Shown here: positions 1 through 8,285 of the stretch, piece after piece
How the letters are laid out: each line of letters begins with the position of its first letter
Position numbering within the stretch: position 1 is the stretch's first letter
NCBI RefSeq assembly: GCF_003434055.1
Contig: NZ_QVEX01000014.1
Coordinates: 1-64,000, forward strand
Direction: 5' to 3'
From: Enterocloster aldenensis
GTDB taxonomy: Bacteria > Bacillota > Clostridia > Lachnospirales > Lachnospiraceae
DNA: 64,000 bases
Notes under the pieces: generated by a model
The model's database searches: none
Told to the model about the DNA's origin: nothing
The model's input: the letters and a program-made list of their open reading frames with translations, nothing else
Translations under genes and position numbers: made by a program

Positions 1-36
1 GATTGTAAAAGCACAATGTAACTATGTCAAGGTACT

Positions 37-72
37 AGGGTCTGTTTGAAAATTGCTTTCCGCCCTCTGCCC
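37..72 (+). repeat. Half-copy of dispersed inverted-repeat family
   Basis: The stretch beginning AGGGTCTGTTTGAAAATTGC matches one arm of the elements at 14028-14186, 26621-26709 and 28889-28971, and the half-copy at 5731-5764. No opposite arm is seen nearby, so this is a solo or decayed arm. Confidence 0.5.
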
Positions 73-201
73 CGACCTGCTCATTTCTCTCCCCACCCCC
101 ATGAAACTCCGCACCAAACATATCCTGTCAATTTTTCCTTTTTATCAATCCGCATGGAGTTATGGCTGTGACGGAGGTTGTAACCACAAAGTCTTATTTT
201 T

Positions 202-237
202 AGGCAAGCCGTTTGGTTTGCCTTTATTATTTTTATA
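202..237 (+). terminator. Rho-independent terminator-like hairpin
   Basis: AGGCAAGCC pairs with GGTTTGCCT around a GTTT loop, followed by a T-rich tail. Just upstream, GGTTGTAACC (176-185) plus the AGGCAAGCC arm faintly resembles a BglG/LicT-type antiterminator target, but the spacing is longer than usual. It may be the orphaned leader of a lost gene. Confidence 0.4.
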
Positions 238-301
238 AAAATAATTATTGTGATATTTCAAGCTTGGAAGTAAAAACGGCAGAATCCCTGTAAGTATACG
301 G

Positions 302-514
302 GTGTCAGGATGTATCGGCAACGACCCGACGGAAGCGTTCTGGGGTATGTTGGAATGTGAAATATCTTATCTGAAAAAGTATTACACCTATCAAGAACCC
401 GTAACAGCGGTGATGGATTATATAGACTGCCATAACCATAGGAAAAACAAAAAACGGCTGAGCTGTATGACACCAATAGAATACAGGGAGTATCTACAGC
501 AACAAGCTGCATAA
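302..514 (+). pseudogene. IS3-family transposase C-terminal fragment
   Basis: About 70 residues match the end of an IS3/IS150-type OrfB integrase-core transposase. The visible features are the CIGND..E-FWG stretch around the third acidic catalytic residue and the terminal MTPIEYREYL motif. A full protein is about 280-300 residues, so the N-terminal three quarters (including the first two acidic residues) is absent. The frame simply opens here with no start signal, so this is a dead remnant. Downstream, 515-600 holds a hairpin (ATATCACCA...TGGTGATAT) and a GTCGACTTGACAGGGGGC stretch of the kind found at the right end of such elements. Confidence 0.8.
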
Positions 515-600
515 AAATATCACCAGCCGCTGTTACATGGTTGGTGATATAAAAACTTTCCGTTTTTTCATCTGTCGACTTGACAGGGGGCGGTTCAATC
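515..600 (+). mobile_element. Probable right end of the decayed IS3-family element
   Basis: A hairpin with arms ATATCACCAGCC and GGTTGGTGATAT directly follows the transposase stop. Then comes a TGTCGACTTGACAGGGGG stretch typical of IS3-family right ends. No matching left end is visible, so the element is truncated on the left. The hairpin could also terminate guaA, which converges from the other side. Confidence 0.45.
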
Positions 601-623
601 AGCGGGGTTCCGGTATTATTTTC

Positions 624-1922
624 TTATTCCCACTCAATGGTAGCCGTAGGCTTCGGGCTTATGTCATAGCATACCCGGTTCACATTCTTTACTTCCTTTA
701 AAATCCTGTCCGTAATCTTCTGGAGCACATCATAGTCAATGCGTTCAATGATGGCTGTCATGGCATCCACCGTATTCACGGCCCTGATAATGACAGGGTA
801 GTCAAAGCAGCGCGCATTGTCCCTTACGCCCACTGACTTAAAGTCCGGCACAATGGTAAAATACTGCCAGACCTTCTTGTCCAATCCGGCATTGGCAAAT
901 TCCTCACGAAGGATGGCATCGGATTCCCGCACCGCTTCCAGCCGTTCCCTTGTGATGGCGCCAAGGCAGCGTACACCCAGACCAGGGCCGGGGAAGGGCT
1001 GACGGTAAACCATATCATAGGGAAGCCCCAGTTCCAGACCGCAGGCCCGCACCTCGTCCTTAAACAGCTGGCGCAGCGGCTCAACCAGTGTGAAGTCCAG
1101 GTCCTCGGGAAGCCCGCCCACATTGTGGTGGGATTTGACTACCTTGGCTGTCTTGGTCCCGCTCTCAACAATGTCCGGGTAAATGGTTCCCTGCGCCAGG
1201 AAGTCGATTCCCTCCAGCTTCCTTGCCTCTTCTTCAAACACGCGGATAAACTCAGCACCAATGATTTTGCGCTTCTGCTCCGGGTCAGCCACGCCTTCCA
1301 GTTTGCCCAGGAAACGTTCCACGGCATCCACATATACCAGGTTGGCGTCCATCTGGTTCTTGAATACTTCGATTACGCTCTCAGATTCGCCTTTTCTCAT
1401 AAGACCATGATTTACATGGACACAGGTAAGCTGCCTGCCGATTGCCTTAATCAGAAGGGCCGCAACAACAGAGCTGTCCACACCGCCGGACAGGGCCAGA
1501 AGCACCTTCCTGTCCCCCACCTGTTCACGGATCAGTTCTATCTGGTCAGATATGAAGTTTTTCATATTCCAGTTGGCCTGGGCGCCGCATGTATCAAAGA
1601 CAAAAGAACGGAGTACCTGGGCTCCATCCCCATCCCAGCTGCTGATGGAACACTCACATGCCGCTGATGCATGGTCAGCCGCCATCACAGGAAAACCAGC
1701 CTCATATATCTCAGGCAGTACGTCTATGGAAACGCCGTCCACCACATGGTTGGGACCGCCGTTGATGATGACACCCTTTACATTGGGCAGCGCCTTCAGT
1801 TCCCCTGCCGTAATATCATGGGGATAAATCTCGCTGTAAACCCCCATCTCCCTGATGTCCCTGGCCAGCTTGGTGTTCTCAGAGCTTCCCAAATCCAGAA
1901 TCACTATCATATCCTGTTTCAT
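624..1922 (-). CDS. guaA: GMP synthase with degenerate glutaminase domain
   Basis: GMP synthase amidates XMP to GMP using ATP. The synthetase half is intact: PP-loop SGGVDSS at residues 145-151, the GTIYPDIVES and QPFPGPGL motifs, and the canonical end PTATIEWE. The N-terminal glutamine amidotransferase half is not. It is about 115 residues instead of about 190. The nucleophile motif G-x-C-x-G expected after FPVM (near residue 81) is replaced by AADHASAAC, and the QFHPE histidine/glutamate motif is absent. Total length is 432 residues against about 515. By inference the enzyme must use free ammonia, or a glutaminase in trans. The start is well set by AGGAGG seven bases upstream. A good sigma-A promoter lies at 1966-1994. 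Confidence 0.9.
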   Translation of the reverse strand: MKQDMIVILDLGSSENTKLARDIREMGVYSEIYPHDITAGELKALPNVKGVIINGGPNHVVDGVSIDVLPEIYEAGFPVMAADHASAACECSISSWDGDGAQVLRSFVFDTCGAQANWNMKNFISDQIELIREQVGDRKVLLALSGGVDSSVVAALLIKAIGRQLTCVHVNHGLMRKGESESVIEVFKNQMDANLVYVDAVERFLGKLEGVADPEQKRKIIGAEFIRVFEEEARKLEGIDFLAQGTIYPDIVESGTKTAKVVKSHHNVGGLPEDLDFTLVEPLRQLFKDEVRACGLELGLPYDMVYRQPFPGPGLGVRCLGAITRERLEAVRESDAILREEFANAGLDKKVWQYFTIVPDFKSVGVRDNARCFDYPVIIRAVNTVDAMTAIIERIDYDVLQKITDRILKEVKNVNRVCYDISPKPTATIEWE

Positions 1923-1965
1923 CTTTTGCCTCCTAGTTCATTTGTATTGGTTTTTTATTTTCTTC

Positions 1966-1994
1966 ATTATACTATGCCCAGGGCCTGGTTACAA
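1966..1994 (-). promoter_or_regulatory. Sigma-A promoter of guaA
   Basis: On the minus strand TTGTAA and TATAAT are separated by exactly 17 bases. The -10 lies about 45 bases before the guaA start. No purine-riboswitch-like aptamer is visible in the short leader. Confidence 0.65.
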
Positions 1995-2194
1995 GCAGGA
2001 ATGTCCTGCCCAGGCCTATCCTTTGGACGCTGCATGAAAATGGACAGAACCCTGCATTCCTGCATGACGGCCTGTGTCCATGGCCTTGGGTCCTGTCCAT
2101 TTTTATCCTGTCTGTTTTTGTCCGGGCCAATTTTATCCGGGCCTGCATTATCCAGTCCTCTTATCCGGTCCATTGTGCCTGATTTATATATCCG

Positions 2195-2797
2195 CTATTG
2201 TGTCTCTTCTCCAAGATAAGCCAGTACCGCCCTCAGGCAGCCTTCTACCCCGACCGGGCCGCTGTCCAGGCACAGGTGATAGTTCTGGGCCCTTCCCCAT
2301 GTGTTGCCGGTATAGTACTGGTAATATTCTTTCCGCTTGCGGTCTACCTCGCGTATACGGCGCTCCATCTCTTTTCCGTCTGATTCAGCTTCTGATTCCA
2401 GTTCCAGCATGCGCCTGATCCTATCTTTCATTTTGGCATAGATGAACAGGTTCAGACTGTCTGTCAGTATCATATCCGCACACCGCCCTACTATGATGCA
2501 GGGTCCGTAGGATGCCAGCCTCCGGATTACGTTGGACTGGGCTACAAATATCTGGTCGGACATGGGTATCTGGTATACTTCTGAAAATGCGTGGTAGAAC
2601 TGCCGGTCCAGGGGATCGTGTACAACGATATGCTCGTCATAATGCTGGAATGCATCCTCTGCAATATTGATATCGTCTGCTGCCATGGAAATCAGTTCCT
2701 TGTCATAAAAGGGAATCCCCAGCTTGTCAGCCAGCTTCACTCCCAGTTCACGGCCTCCGCTTCCGAATTCACGGCTTATTGTAATAACCTTATCCAT
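2195..2797 (-). CDS. Cytidylate kinase-like family protein
   Basis: A 200-residue P-loop nucleotide-kinase-like protein opening with MDKVITISREFGSGGRELG, where the phosphate-binding loop is the GSGGRELG stretch. This opening is typical of the cytidylate kinase-like family (PF13189), whose substrates are mostly unknown. IIVGRCAD and a LID-like arginine-rich helix (DRIRRMLELE) are also visible. The chosen start follows AAAGGGGCGG; the longer frame up to 2884 has no family resemblance. It is not the essential CMP kinase, which has a different N-terminus. The gene stands alone. Confidence 0.8.
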   Translation of the reverse strand: MDKVITISREFGSGGRELGVKLADKLGIPFYDKELISMAADDINIAEDAFQHYDEHIVVHDPLDRQFYHAFSEVYQIPMSDQIFVAQSNVIRRLASYGPCIIVGRCADMILTDSLNLFIYAKMKDRIRRMLELESEAESDGKEMERRIREVDRKRKEYYQYYTGNTWGRAQNYHLCLDSGPVGVEGCLRAVLAYLGEETQ

Positions 2798-2923
2798 ATA
2801 GCACCGCCCCTTTCTGTTGGATGGTTGGTTGTCCTGTGGCTTGCAGGCTGATGGCTCGGGGCCGGGTCCGCAGTGCGCGCTCAATTCCGCTGCGCTCCAT
2901 TTCGCTCACGGGCTTCGCCCTAT

Positions 2924-2988
2924 ACAAAAAGCGAATCAGAAAATTCCTTATGTGCGAGCACAACGGGATTTCCTGTTTCTCTTTTTGT
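2924..2988 (-). terminator. Imperfect hairpin after the P-type ATPase gene
   Basis: ACAAAAAGCGAATCAG pairs imperfectly with the CTGTTTCTCTTTTTGT arm. On the minus strand the second arm ends in CTTTTTG, about 45 bases past the ATPase stop. It plausibly terminates that transcript. The adjoining GC-rich stretch (2855-2920) carries small CGCTCACGGGC-type repeats of unknown meaning. Confidence 0.45.
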
Positions 2989-3031
2989 GCACTACTCATT
3001 GCCTACGTGGACATTATACCACACTTCCCAG

Positions 3032-5641
3032 TTAATTCCTATGCCTAAAATCTCTTAAGATTTTGGAGGCCTGGATCAGGATGGTCGGGATTGCTGCAAG
3101 CAGGCAGACGCTTCCGGTTTGGGACATGGTCAGGGGGGTGACGGAAAATAGTTTTTGTAAAAATGGTACGAACATTACAAGCCCCAGCAGGCAGACCCCG
3201 GCGGCAAAGGCGCCCAGGCTGTACCAGTTGCTGGAAAAGCCTAGTTTGAAAATATTGTGCCTGCTCCTGCAGTTGAAGCCGTGGAACAGCCTTGCCAGGG
3301 TCAGGGTGGCGAACGCCATGGTGCTGGCTATTCCTGCATCTCCGCTCCCAAGGCCCAGATGGAAGGCAATCATGGTACAGACCGCAATGATGCCGCCCTG
3401 GGTAAGGATGGTCAGCATGAAGTCTTTTGTAAGGATTCCTGTTTTTGGATTCCTTGGCTTTTCTGACAGTAAATCTTTTTCAGCAGGCTCCATGCCGATG
3501 GCAATGGCGGGCAGGGAATCTGTCAGCAGGTTGATGAACAACAGATGAACCGGGGCAAAGGGCACTGGCAGGGCTGCCACGGAAGTGTACAGCACGGACA
3601 GGATTCCCGCCATGTTGCCCGAAAGCAGGAACTTGATTGCGTTCTTGATGTTACGGTACACATTCCGTCCATTGGCAACAGCCTTGATGATGGTTGCAAA
3701 GTTGTCATCTGTCAGGATCATGGCAGCCGCATCCTTGGAAACCTCGGTTCCCGTGATACCCATGGCAACGCCGATGTCCGCCTTCTTAAGGGCCGGCGCA
3801 TCATTGACACCGTCTCCTGTCATGGCTGTGATGGATCCCCGTCTCTGCCATGCGTCCACGATGCGGATCTTATTCTCAGGTGACACCCTGGCATATACGG
3901 AAATACTGGTGATATCCTTATCCAGCTCCTCTTCTGTCATGGCATCCAGCTCGCGGCCCGTCATGGCAATGTCGCCTTCTTCAAAAATACCGATCTGCTT
4001 TGCAATGGCGGTTGCAGTAATCTTATGGTCGCCTGTAATCATCACCGGTTTGATTCCGGCCCTTTTTGCGTCAGCAACAGCTGCCTTTGATTCTTCCCTT
4101 GGCGGGTCCATCATGGAGATAAGGCCCAGGAACGTGAAACCATTTTCATTGTCCAGTGACAGCGTGTAATCCTCCGGCACCTCCTTGTATCCAAATGCCA
4201 GGACCCGAAGCCCTTCCTGGGAAAATTCCAGGTTCTTTTGAAGGATTGCATCCTTATCCGCCTGGGTGATTTCCCTAATCCCGTCCTCCAGCCTGATGTT
4301 GGCCGTACGGTCCAAGAGCACGTCCAGGGCGCCCTTTGTCAGAACGGTGGGCACATCGTGAAGCTCGTATTTTGTGCTCATCAGTTTACGGTCTGAGTCA
4401 AATGGGATTTCTTCCAGACGGGGCATCAGTTCCCTGAGAAGGTTTTCATCCACCGTGGCCTTGCGCCCCATTTCCACCAATGCAAACTCTGTTGGGTCCC
4501 CGATTCCCTTTCCGTCCACAATGGAGGAATCATTGGTCAGTATGGCGTCATAGAGCAGGTAACGGTGGAGCTGGTTGCGCAGGTCCAGACGGTCGATGGA
4601 AATGGTCTCGTTATTAACATAGATATTCTGTACCGTCATCTTGTTCTGGGTTAATGTGCCTGTTTTGTCAGAACAGATGACTGATACGCAGCCCAGGCTT
4701 TCCACTGCCTTCAGTTCTTTGATGATGGCATGTTCCCTTGCCATTTTCTGCGTTCCCATTGCCTGCACGATGGTTACGATGGAACTGAGCGCCTCCGGGA
4801 TTGCCGCAACTGCCAGCGCAACCGCAAACATCAGTGAATCCAGGATAGGCATGTCACGGTACAGGCTCAGAAGGAACACAAGGCCGCAGATTACCATTAT
4901 GGCCATGGCCAGGCGGCTTCCGAACTGGTCCAGGCTGATCTGCAGCGGGGTTTTCTTCTCCTTTGTGGCGTTCATAAGGGCTGCAATCTTACCGATTTCC
5001 GTATCCATGCCGGTGGCTGTCACCAGCACCACGGCCCTTCCGTAGGTCACAAGGCCGCTGGAATATACCATATTAGCCCGGTCTGCCAGGGCGCAGTCGT
5101 CATGGATCAGGCCATCGCTTTTATCCACATTGGTGGACTCTCCTGTAAGGGAGCTTTCATTGACCTGCAGGGAATAATTTTCCAGTATCCTTCCGTCGGC
5201 AACCACCAGGTCCCCGGCCTCCAGGTACAGGATGTCGCCCGGAACCACCTGGGCCGATGGCACCTCAATCTTATGTCCGTCCCTCATCACTTTGGTGCTG
5301 GGCGATGACAGGGATTTAAGGCTGTCCAGGGATTTTTCCGCCTTGGCATGCTGCACGGTTCCCAGGATTGCATTAAGTACGATAACAGCGATGATCACGA
5401 TCGTGCTTTCCACATTGCCGCTTACCATGGATATAAGGGCGGCAATGATCAGGATGACCACCAAAAGGTCACAGAACTGCTCAAAAAAAACCTGAAGGGT
5501 GCTTTTGCGCTTCCCCTCCTTAAGGACATTTTCCCCGCTCTCAGCCAGCCGCTTACCGGCTTCCTCACCGGTCAGCCCATGTTCCGTCACACGGAAATGT
5601 TCCAATAACTCTTCCTTAGTCTGTTGATACCATTCTTTCAT
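3032..5641 (-). CDS. P-type cation-exporting ATPase (Ca2+/Mn2+ type)
   Basis: An 869-residue P2-type ATPase of the usual length. It has an N-terminal cation-ATPase domain, the actuator motif TGES (166-169), membrane helix 4 with PEAL (282-285), the phosphorylation motif DKTGT with Asp325, TGDGVNDAPALKKADIG in the P domain, and NLLTDSLPAIAIG in a C-terminal helix. The protein pumps a divalent cation out of the cytoplasm at the cost of ATP. Sequence alone does not separate Ca2+ from Mn2+. However, a yybP-ykoY manganese riboswitch sits in its leader (5822-5914), and manganese exporters such as the lactococcal YoaB ATPase are controlled this way. Mn2+ efflux is therefore the preferred role. Confidence 0.9.
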   Translation of the reverse strand: MKEWYQQTKEELLEHFRVTEHGLTGEEAGKRLAESGENVLKEGKRKSTLQVFFEQFCDLLVVILIIAALISMVSGNVESTIVIIAVIVLNAILGTVQHAKAEKSLDSLKSLSSPSTKVMRDGHKIEVPSAQVVPGDILYLEAGDLVVADGRILENYSLQVNESSLTGESTNVDKSDGLIHDDCALADRANMVYSSGLVTYGRAVVLVTATGMDTEIGKIAALMNATKEKKTPLQISLDQFGSRLAMAIMVICGLVFLLSLYRDMPILDSLMFAVALAVAAIPEALSSIVTIVQAMGTQKMAREHAIIKELKAVESLGCVSVICSDKTGTLTQNKMTVQNIYVNNETISIDRLDLRNQLHRYLLYDAILTNDSSIVDGKGIGDPTEFALVEMGRKATVDENLLRELMPRLEEIPFDSDRKLMSTKYELHDVPTVLTKGALDVLLDRTANIRLEDGIREITQADKDAILQKNLEFSQEGLRVLAFGYKEVPEDYTLSLDNENGFTFLGLISMMDPPREESKAAVADAKRAGIKPVMITGDHKITATAIAKQIGIFEEGDIAMTGRELDAMTEEELDKDITSISVYARVSPENKIRIVDAWQRRGSITAMTGDGVNDAPALKKADIGVAMGITGTEVSKDAAAMILTDDNFATIIKAVANGRNVYRNIKNAIKFLLSGNMAGILSVLYTSVAALPVPFAPVHLLFINLLTDSLPAIAIGMEPAEKDLLSEKPRNPKTGILTKDFMLTILTQGGIIAVCTMIAFHLGLGSGDAGIASTMAFATLTLARLFHGFNCRSRHNIFKLGFSSNWYSLGAFAAGVCLLGLVMFVPFLQKLFSVTPLTMSQTGSVCLLAAIPTILIQASKILRDFRHRN

Positions 5642-5730
5642 ATGCTTTCCTCCTTATTCAGTACATCTCCGGCTCCATCCCCAGGTGCATCAGGTTAGGT
5701 GGTTTCCACCCCTGTCCGGATGGAGTACCA

Positions 5731-5764
5731 GGGTCTGTTTGAACATCCATTCCCGCCATCTGCA
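5731..5764 (+). repeat. Half-copy of dispersed inverted-repeat family
   Basis: GGGTCTGTTTGAACATCC begins an arm nearly identical to that at 14028. It lies inside the ATPase leader, between the riboswitch terminator and the ribosome-binding site, so it is transcribed with the gene. Confidence 0.55.
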
Positions 5765-5765
5765 T

Positions 5766-5832
5766 AAAAAAAGACTTCCATGGATGGCTTGCCAGAATAT
5801 GTAACATATCTGCAAGCCACGCATAAAAGTCT
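5766..5832 (-). terminator. Riboswitch expression-platform terminator
   Basis: On the minus strand a long hairpin (arms AGACTTTTATGCGTGGCTTG and CAAGCCATCCATGGAAGTCT) is followed by seven T. Its first arm contains the 3' strand of the aptamer's P1 stem, so aptamer closure and terminator formation exclude each other. This is the layout of an ON switch. Confidence 0.75.
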
Positions 5833-5914
5833 TGTAACCGTATCGGCATATATTGCCAGGTTCCGTGCAGAACCGAGGTTGTTGACAATATATTTAAACT
5901 ACTCCCTCTTTAGC
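5822..5914 (-). ncRNA. yybP-ykoY manganese riboswitch
   Basis: On the minus strand the leader shows the family's hallmarks in order: GGGAGTAG after the P1 5' strand (AAAG), a long helix made by ATATATTG and CAATATAT, the inner GTCAAC strand, a GGTTC/GGAACC hairpin, and the closing CAAGACTTTT strand of P1. yybP-ykoY RNAs bind Mn2+ and switch on Mn2+ export or other metal-homeostasis genes. The nearest gene, a P-type ATPase starting at 5641, fits. A terminator that overlaps P1 follows directly. Confidence 0.8.
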
Positions 5915-5943
5915 TGTGTTGCCTTGCTTATGAAGTTTTAATG

Positions 5944-5972
5944 AGTTTATCCCTTTTTTTAATAATTGTCAA
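5944..5972 (-). promoter_or_regulatory. Sigma-A promoter upstream of the riboswitch
   Basis: TTGACA and TAAACT on the minus strand are separated by 17 bases. They lie just downstream of the sugar-binding-protein stop and about 30 bases before the aptamer. The ATPase is thus transcribed independently of the sugar operon. Confidence 0.75.
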
Positions 5973-5993
5973 GGGGAAAGCAGAATTTTTTTG

Positions 5994-7412
5994 CTATTTC
6001 AGCAAATCCAGTACATCGGCCTGGGCTTTATCACAGGCCTCCTGGGCTGTCATTTCACCTGCCTGGGCGCGTGAGGCATAGCTTCCCATTATATCCAGCA
6101 TCTGGTTGATCTGCTCATGAGGCGGAGTCCATTGAAGGCCTCTCTTAACAAGGCCGTTGGCCTTCTCCAACGCTGCCAGCTGTGCTGGATAGGAGGGGTT
6201 CTCCTTAATCAGTTCCTCATTCTCATATACGGAATACCTGGTGGAGGCGCCGCCGTTCTTTACATATTCCAGACTCTTCTCGCGGCTTGTCATATACATC
6301 ATGAACGCCCATGCCGCATCCGGATTCTTGGCTCCGTTCGGTATGGAAATGTTCCAGTCAGCCAGGGCTGCGGACTCTCCTGCAGGACCGTCCGGAGGCG
6401 CTGCAAATGCTACCTTGTCATAAACCTTGGACTTCTGCGGGTCCGTAATTGCAGAGGCAATGGCGGTCGCATCCAGCCACATGGCTGTCTTGCCTGACAT
6501 AAATGCCCCAAGGGCTTCCTCATGTGTATAAGTTGAAACATCCGGCGGTGCGCACTCCAGCATATCAAGATACCATTGCAGGGATTCCACCACGCCCGGG
6601 TCGTTAATTTTAGGCTCCAGCGTTTTCTGGTCCATCATTCCGTCGCAGAACGCATACATGGTGGTCAGCCATCCGGAAGCAAAATGGATTCCTCTCTGCG
6701 CCCTCAGGGCAACTCCATAAAGACCGTCCTCCTTGCCGTTAAAGAACCTTGCCAGTTCCAGGAATTCATCCATGGTTTTAGGCGGCTCCTTGCCGTATTT
6801 CTCAAACAGATCCGTTCTGTAGGCGAGGAACCGGGTCTCACCTGCTATGGGTATGCCGATGGTCTCCCCCTTGTATTGGCCCAGGTCACAGTATGCAGGA
6901 ATCAGGTCGGCTTTGTCGTACCATTCCGGTGTTTTCTGAGGGTCGTTCATATAATTATCAAGAGCCTGGACCACGTTCTTAGCTCCATATTCCGCATTCC
7001 AGAAGCTGTCAACCATAAAAACATCATAGCTGTGCGCGCCCTGGAAATCCAGAAGCTGCTTGTTCTTAAGATAGGTCTGCTCCACCACATCCCACTCCAC
7101 CTGAATTCCTGTTAAATCAGTAAACTCCTCAGCCATTGCCTGGAAGGCTTCGGTGGATGGATGGGATGCCATGGATACAACAATCCTGGTACCATCATAC
7201 TGTTCCTTCATCAGATTCCCCCAGCCTTCCATGGTCGAAGCATCCGCGGCGGCTTGTGTGCTCTCTGCAGCAGCAGTATCCTGGGCCTCAGTCCCTGATT
7301 CCTGGGTATCCGCAGGCGCAGACGAAGCCGGTGTCCCCTTGCCGGCAGAACAGGCTGTCATTGACAATACCAGCATCAATGCCGTTGCCGTAGAATACAA
7401 CTTTCTTTTCAT
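5994..7412 (-). CDS. Sugar ABC transporter substrate-binding lipoprotein
   Basis: A 472-residue family 1 extracellular solute-binding protein. The N-terminus is a lipoprotein signal with lipobox LSMTAC (Cys21), then a low-complexity Ala/Ser/Thr/Glu linker to about residue 60. The mature part has the usual binding-protein sequence (SYDVFMVDSFWNAEYG, GIPIAGETRFLAYRTDLFEKYG). It captures a carbohydrate outside the membrane and delivers it to the two permeases encoded just upstream (7446-9170). No ATPase gene is in the operon, so a shared MsmK-type ATPase elsewhere is expected. It is the last gene of the ROK-headed operon. Confidence 0.9.
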   Translation of the reverse strand: MKRKLYSTATALMLVLSMTACSAGKGTPASSAPADTQESGTEAQDTAAAESTQAAADASTMEGWGNLMKEQYDGTRIVVSMASHPSTEAFQAMAEEFTDLTGIQVEWDVVEQTYLKNKQLLDFQGAHSYDVFMVDSFWNAEYGAKNVVQALDNYMNDPQKTPEWYDKADLIPAYCDLGQYKGETIGIPIAGETRFLAYRTDLFEKYGKEPPKTMDEFLELARFFNGKEDGLYGVALRAQRGIHFASGWLTTMYAFCDGMMDQKTLEPKINDPGVVESLQWYLDMLECAPPDVSTYTHEEALGAFMSGKTAMWLDATAIASAITDPQKSKVYDKVAFAAPPDGPAGESAALADWNISIPNGAKNPDAAWAFMMYMTSREKSLEYVKNGGASTRYSVYENEELIKENPSYPAQLAALEKANGLVKRGLQWTPPHEQINQMLDIMGSYASRAQAGEMTAQEACDKAQADVLDLLK

Positions 7413-7445
7413 AGCTTTTCCTCCTTATTTTAAAAAATACATTTG

Positions 7446-8282
7446 TTAACCTTTCACTGCACCAAATGTTAAACCGCGTATCATATATTTCTGGACAATT
7501 ATCCCAAAGAGGATAACCGGAAGACTGGAAAGGACACCGGTTGCCGCCATCTCTCCCCATTTCGTGCCTGACACGGACAAAAAAAGCATGACCGAAGTAG
7601 GAACGGTCTTGGCATTTACACTGGTAAGGAAGTTTGCAAAAACAAATTCGTTCCAGGAATTAATAAGACAGAATATTGCCGTTGCCGTCAGTCCCGGAAG
7701 TGACAGGGGCAATATCAGTTCTTTGAAAACCTGAAGTCCATTGCATCCATCAATCTTGCCTGCCTCCTCAATCTCCATTGGTATATCCTCAAAGAATCCA
7801 CGCATCATAAGGATTGTAAACGGTATGTTAAACAGCAGATAACAGATTATCAGTATCACCCGGGTATCCAGAAGCCTGGCCGCCATTGCCATCAGGAAAT
7901 ATGGAATTACAATGGCCATGGCAGGCAGCATTCTCTGGCTTAAGACCAGAAAAGCAGTGCTCTCCCTTTTCTTCCAGTTAAATCTTGCAAATCCATATGC
8001 TGCAAAAGAACCAATCACCAGGGATACAAAGGTGGATACCACAGACACAACCGCGCTGTTGGCAAAATAGTCCAGTATATGGGCATTCTTTATGATACTG
8101 GCATAGTTCTCCATGGTTGGCTGGAATATAAACTTGCCCGGATCAAAAATATCCACCCGGGGCTTCAGGCTGATTAATACCATCCACAGATAGGGTGCTA
8201 TAAAAAACAGGCAGACAATGAAAAAAATGATTCCCTTTCCAACTCCCAGAAAAGCCCTTTTGTTTTTTCTGCTCATCTTCAC
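7446..8282 (-). CDS. Sugar ABC transporter permease, MalG type
   Basis: A 278-residue inner-membrane permease with about six helices and the EAA loop (EEAGKIDGCNGLQVFKELILP) that docks the ATPase. The likely start is a GTG at 8282, eight bases after AGGGGG; an ATG six bases further in is the alternative. It is separated from the MalF-type gene by only a few bases and forms the heterodimeric channel with it. Confidence 0.9.
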   Translation of the reverse strand: MKMSRKNKRAFLGVGKGIIFFIVCLFFIAPYLWMVLISLKPRVDIFDPGKFIFQPTMENYASIIKNAHILDYFANSAVVSVVSTFVSLVIGSFAAYGFARFNWKKRESTAFLVLSQRMLPAMAIVIPYFLMAMAARLLDTRVILIICYLLFNIPFTILMMRGFFEDIPMEIEEAGKIDGCNGLQVFKELILPLSLPGLTATAIFCLINSWNEFVFANFLTSVNAKTVPTSVMLFLSVSGTKWGEMAATGVLSSLPVILFGIIVQKYMIRGLTFGAVKG

Positions 8283-8285
8283 AGC

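Larger units (their letters stand above)
1..301. other. Left edge, degenerate non-coding DNA
   Basis: No convincing gene is visible before the transposase fragment. The stretch holds one half-copy of the dispersed inverted-repeat family (37-72) and a T-rich hairpin (202-223). It looks like intergenic debris next to an insertion-sequence remnant. Short open frames here have no recognisable protein features. Confidence 0.5.

Noticed and set aside
171..223. BglG/LicT-type antiterminator target
   Set aside because: The GGTTGTAACC and AGGCAAGCC arms are suggestive, but the intervening distance is too long and no sugar-uptake gene follows; only the terminator hairpin was kept.
2040..2175. Small tandem repeat or coding gene upstream of guaA
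   Set aside because: Short TGTCC/TTTTATCC motifs recur loosely, and the frame on the minus strand is repetitive with no start signal; treated as low-complexity intergenic DNA.
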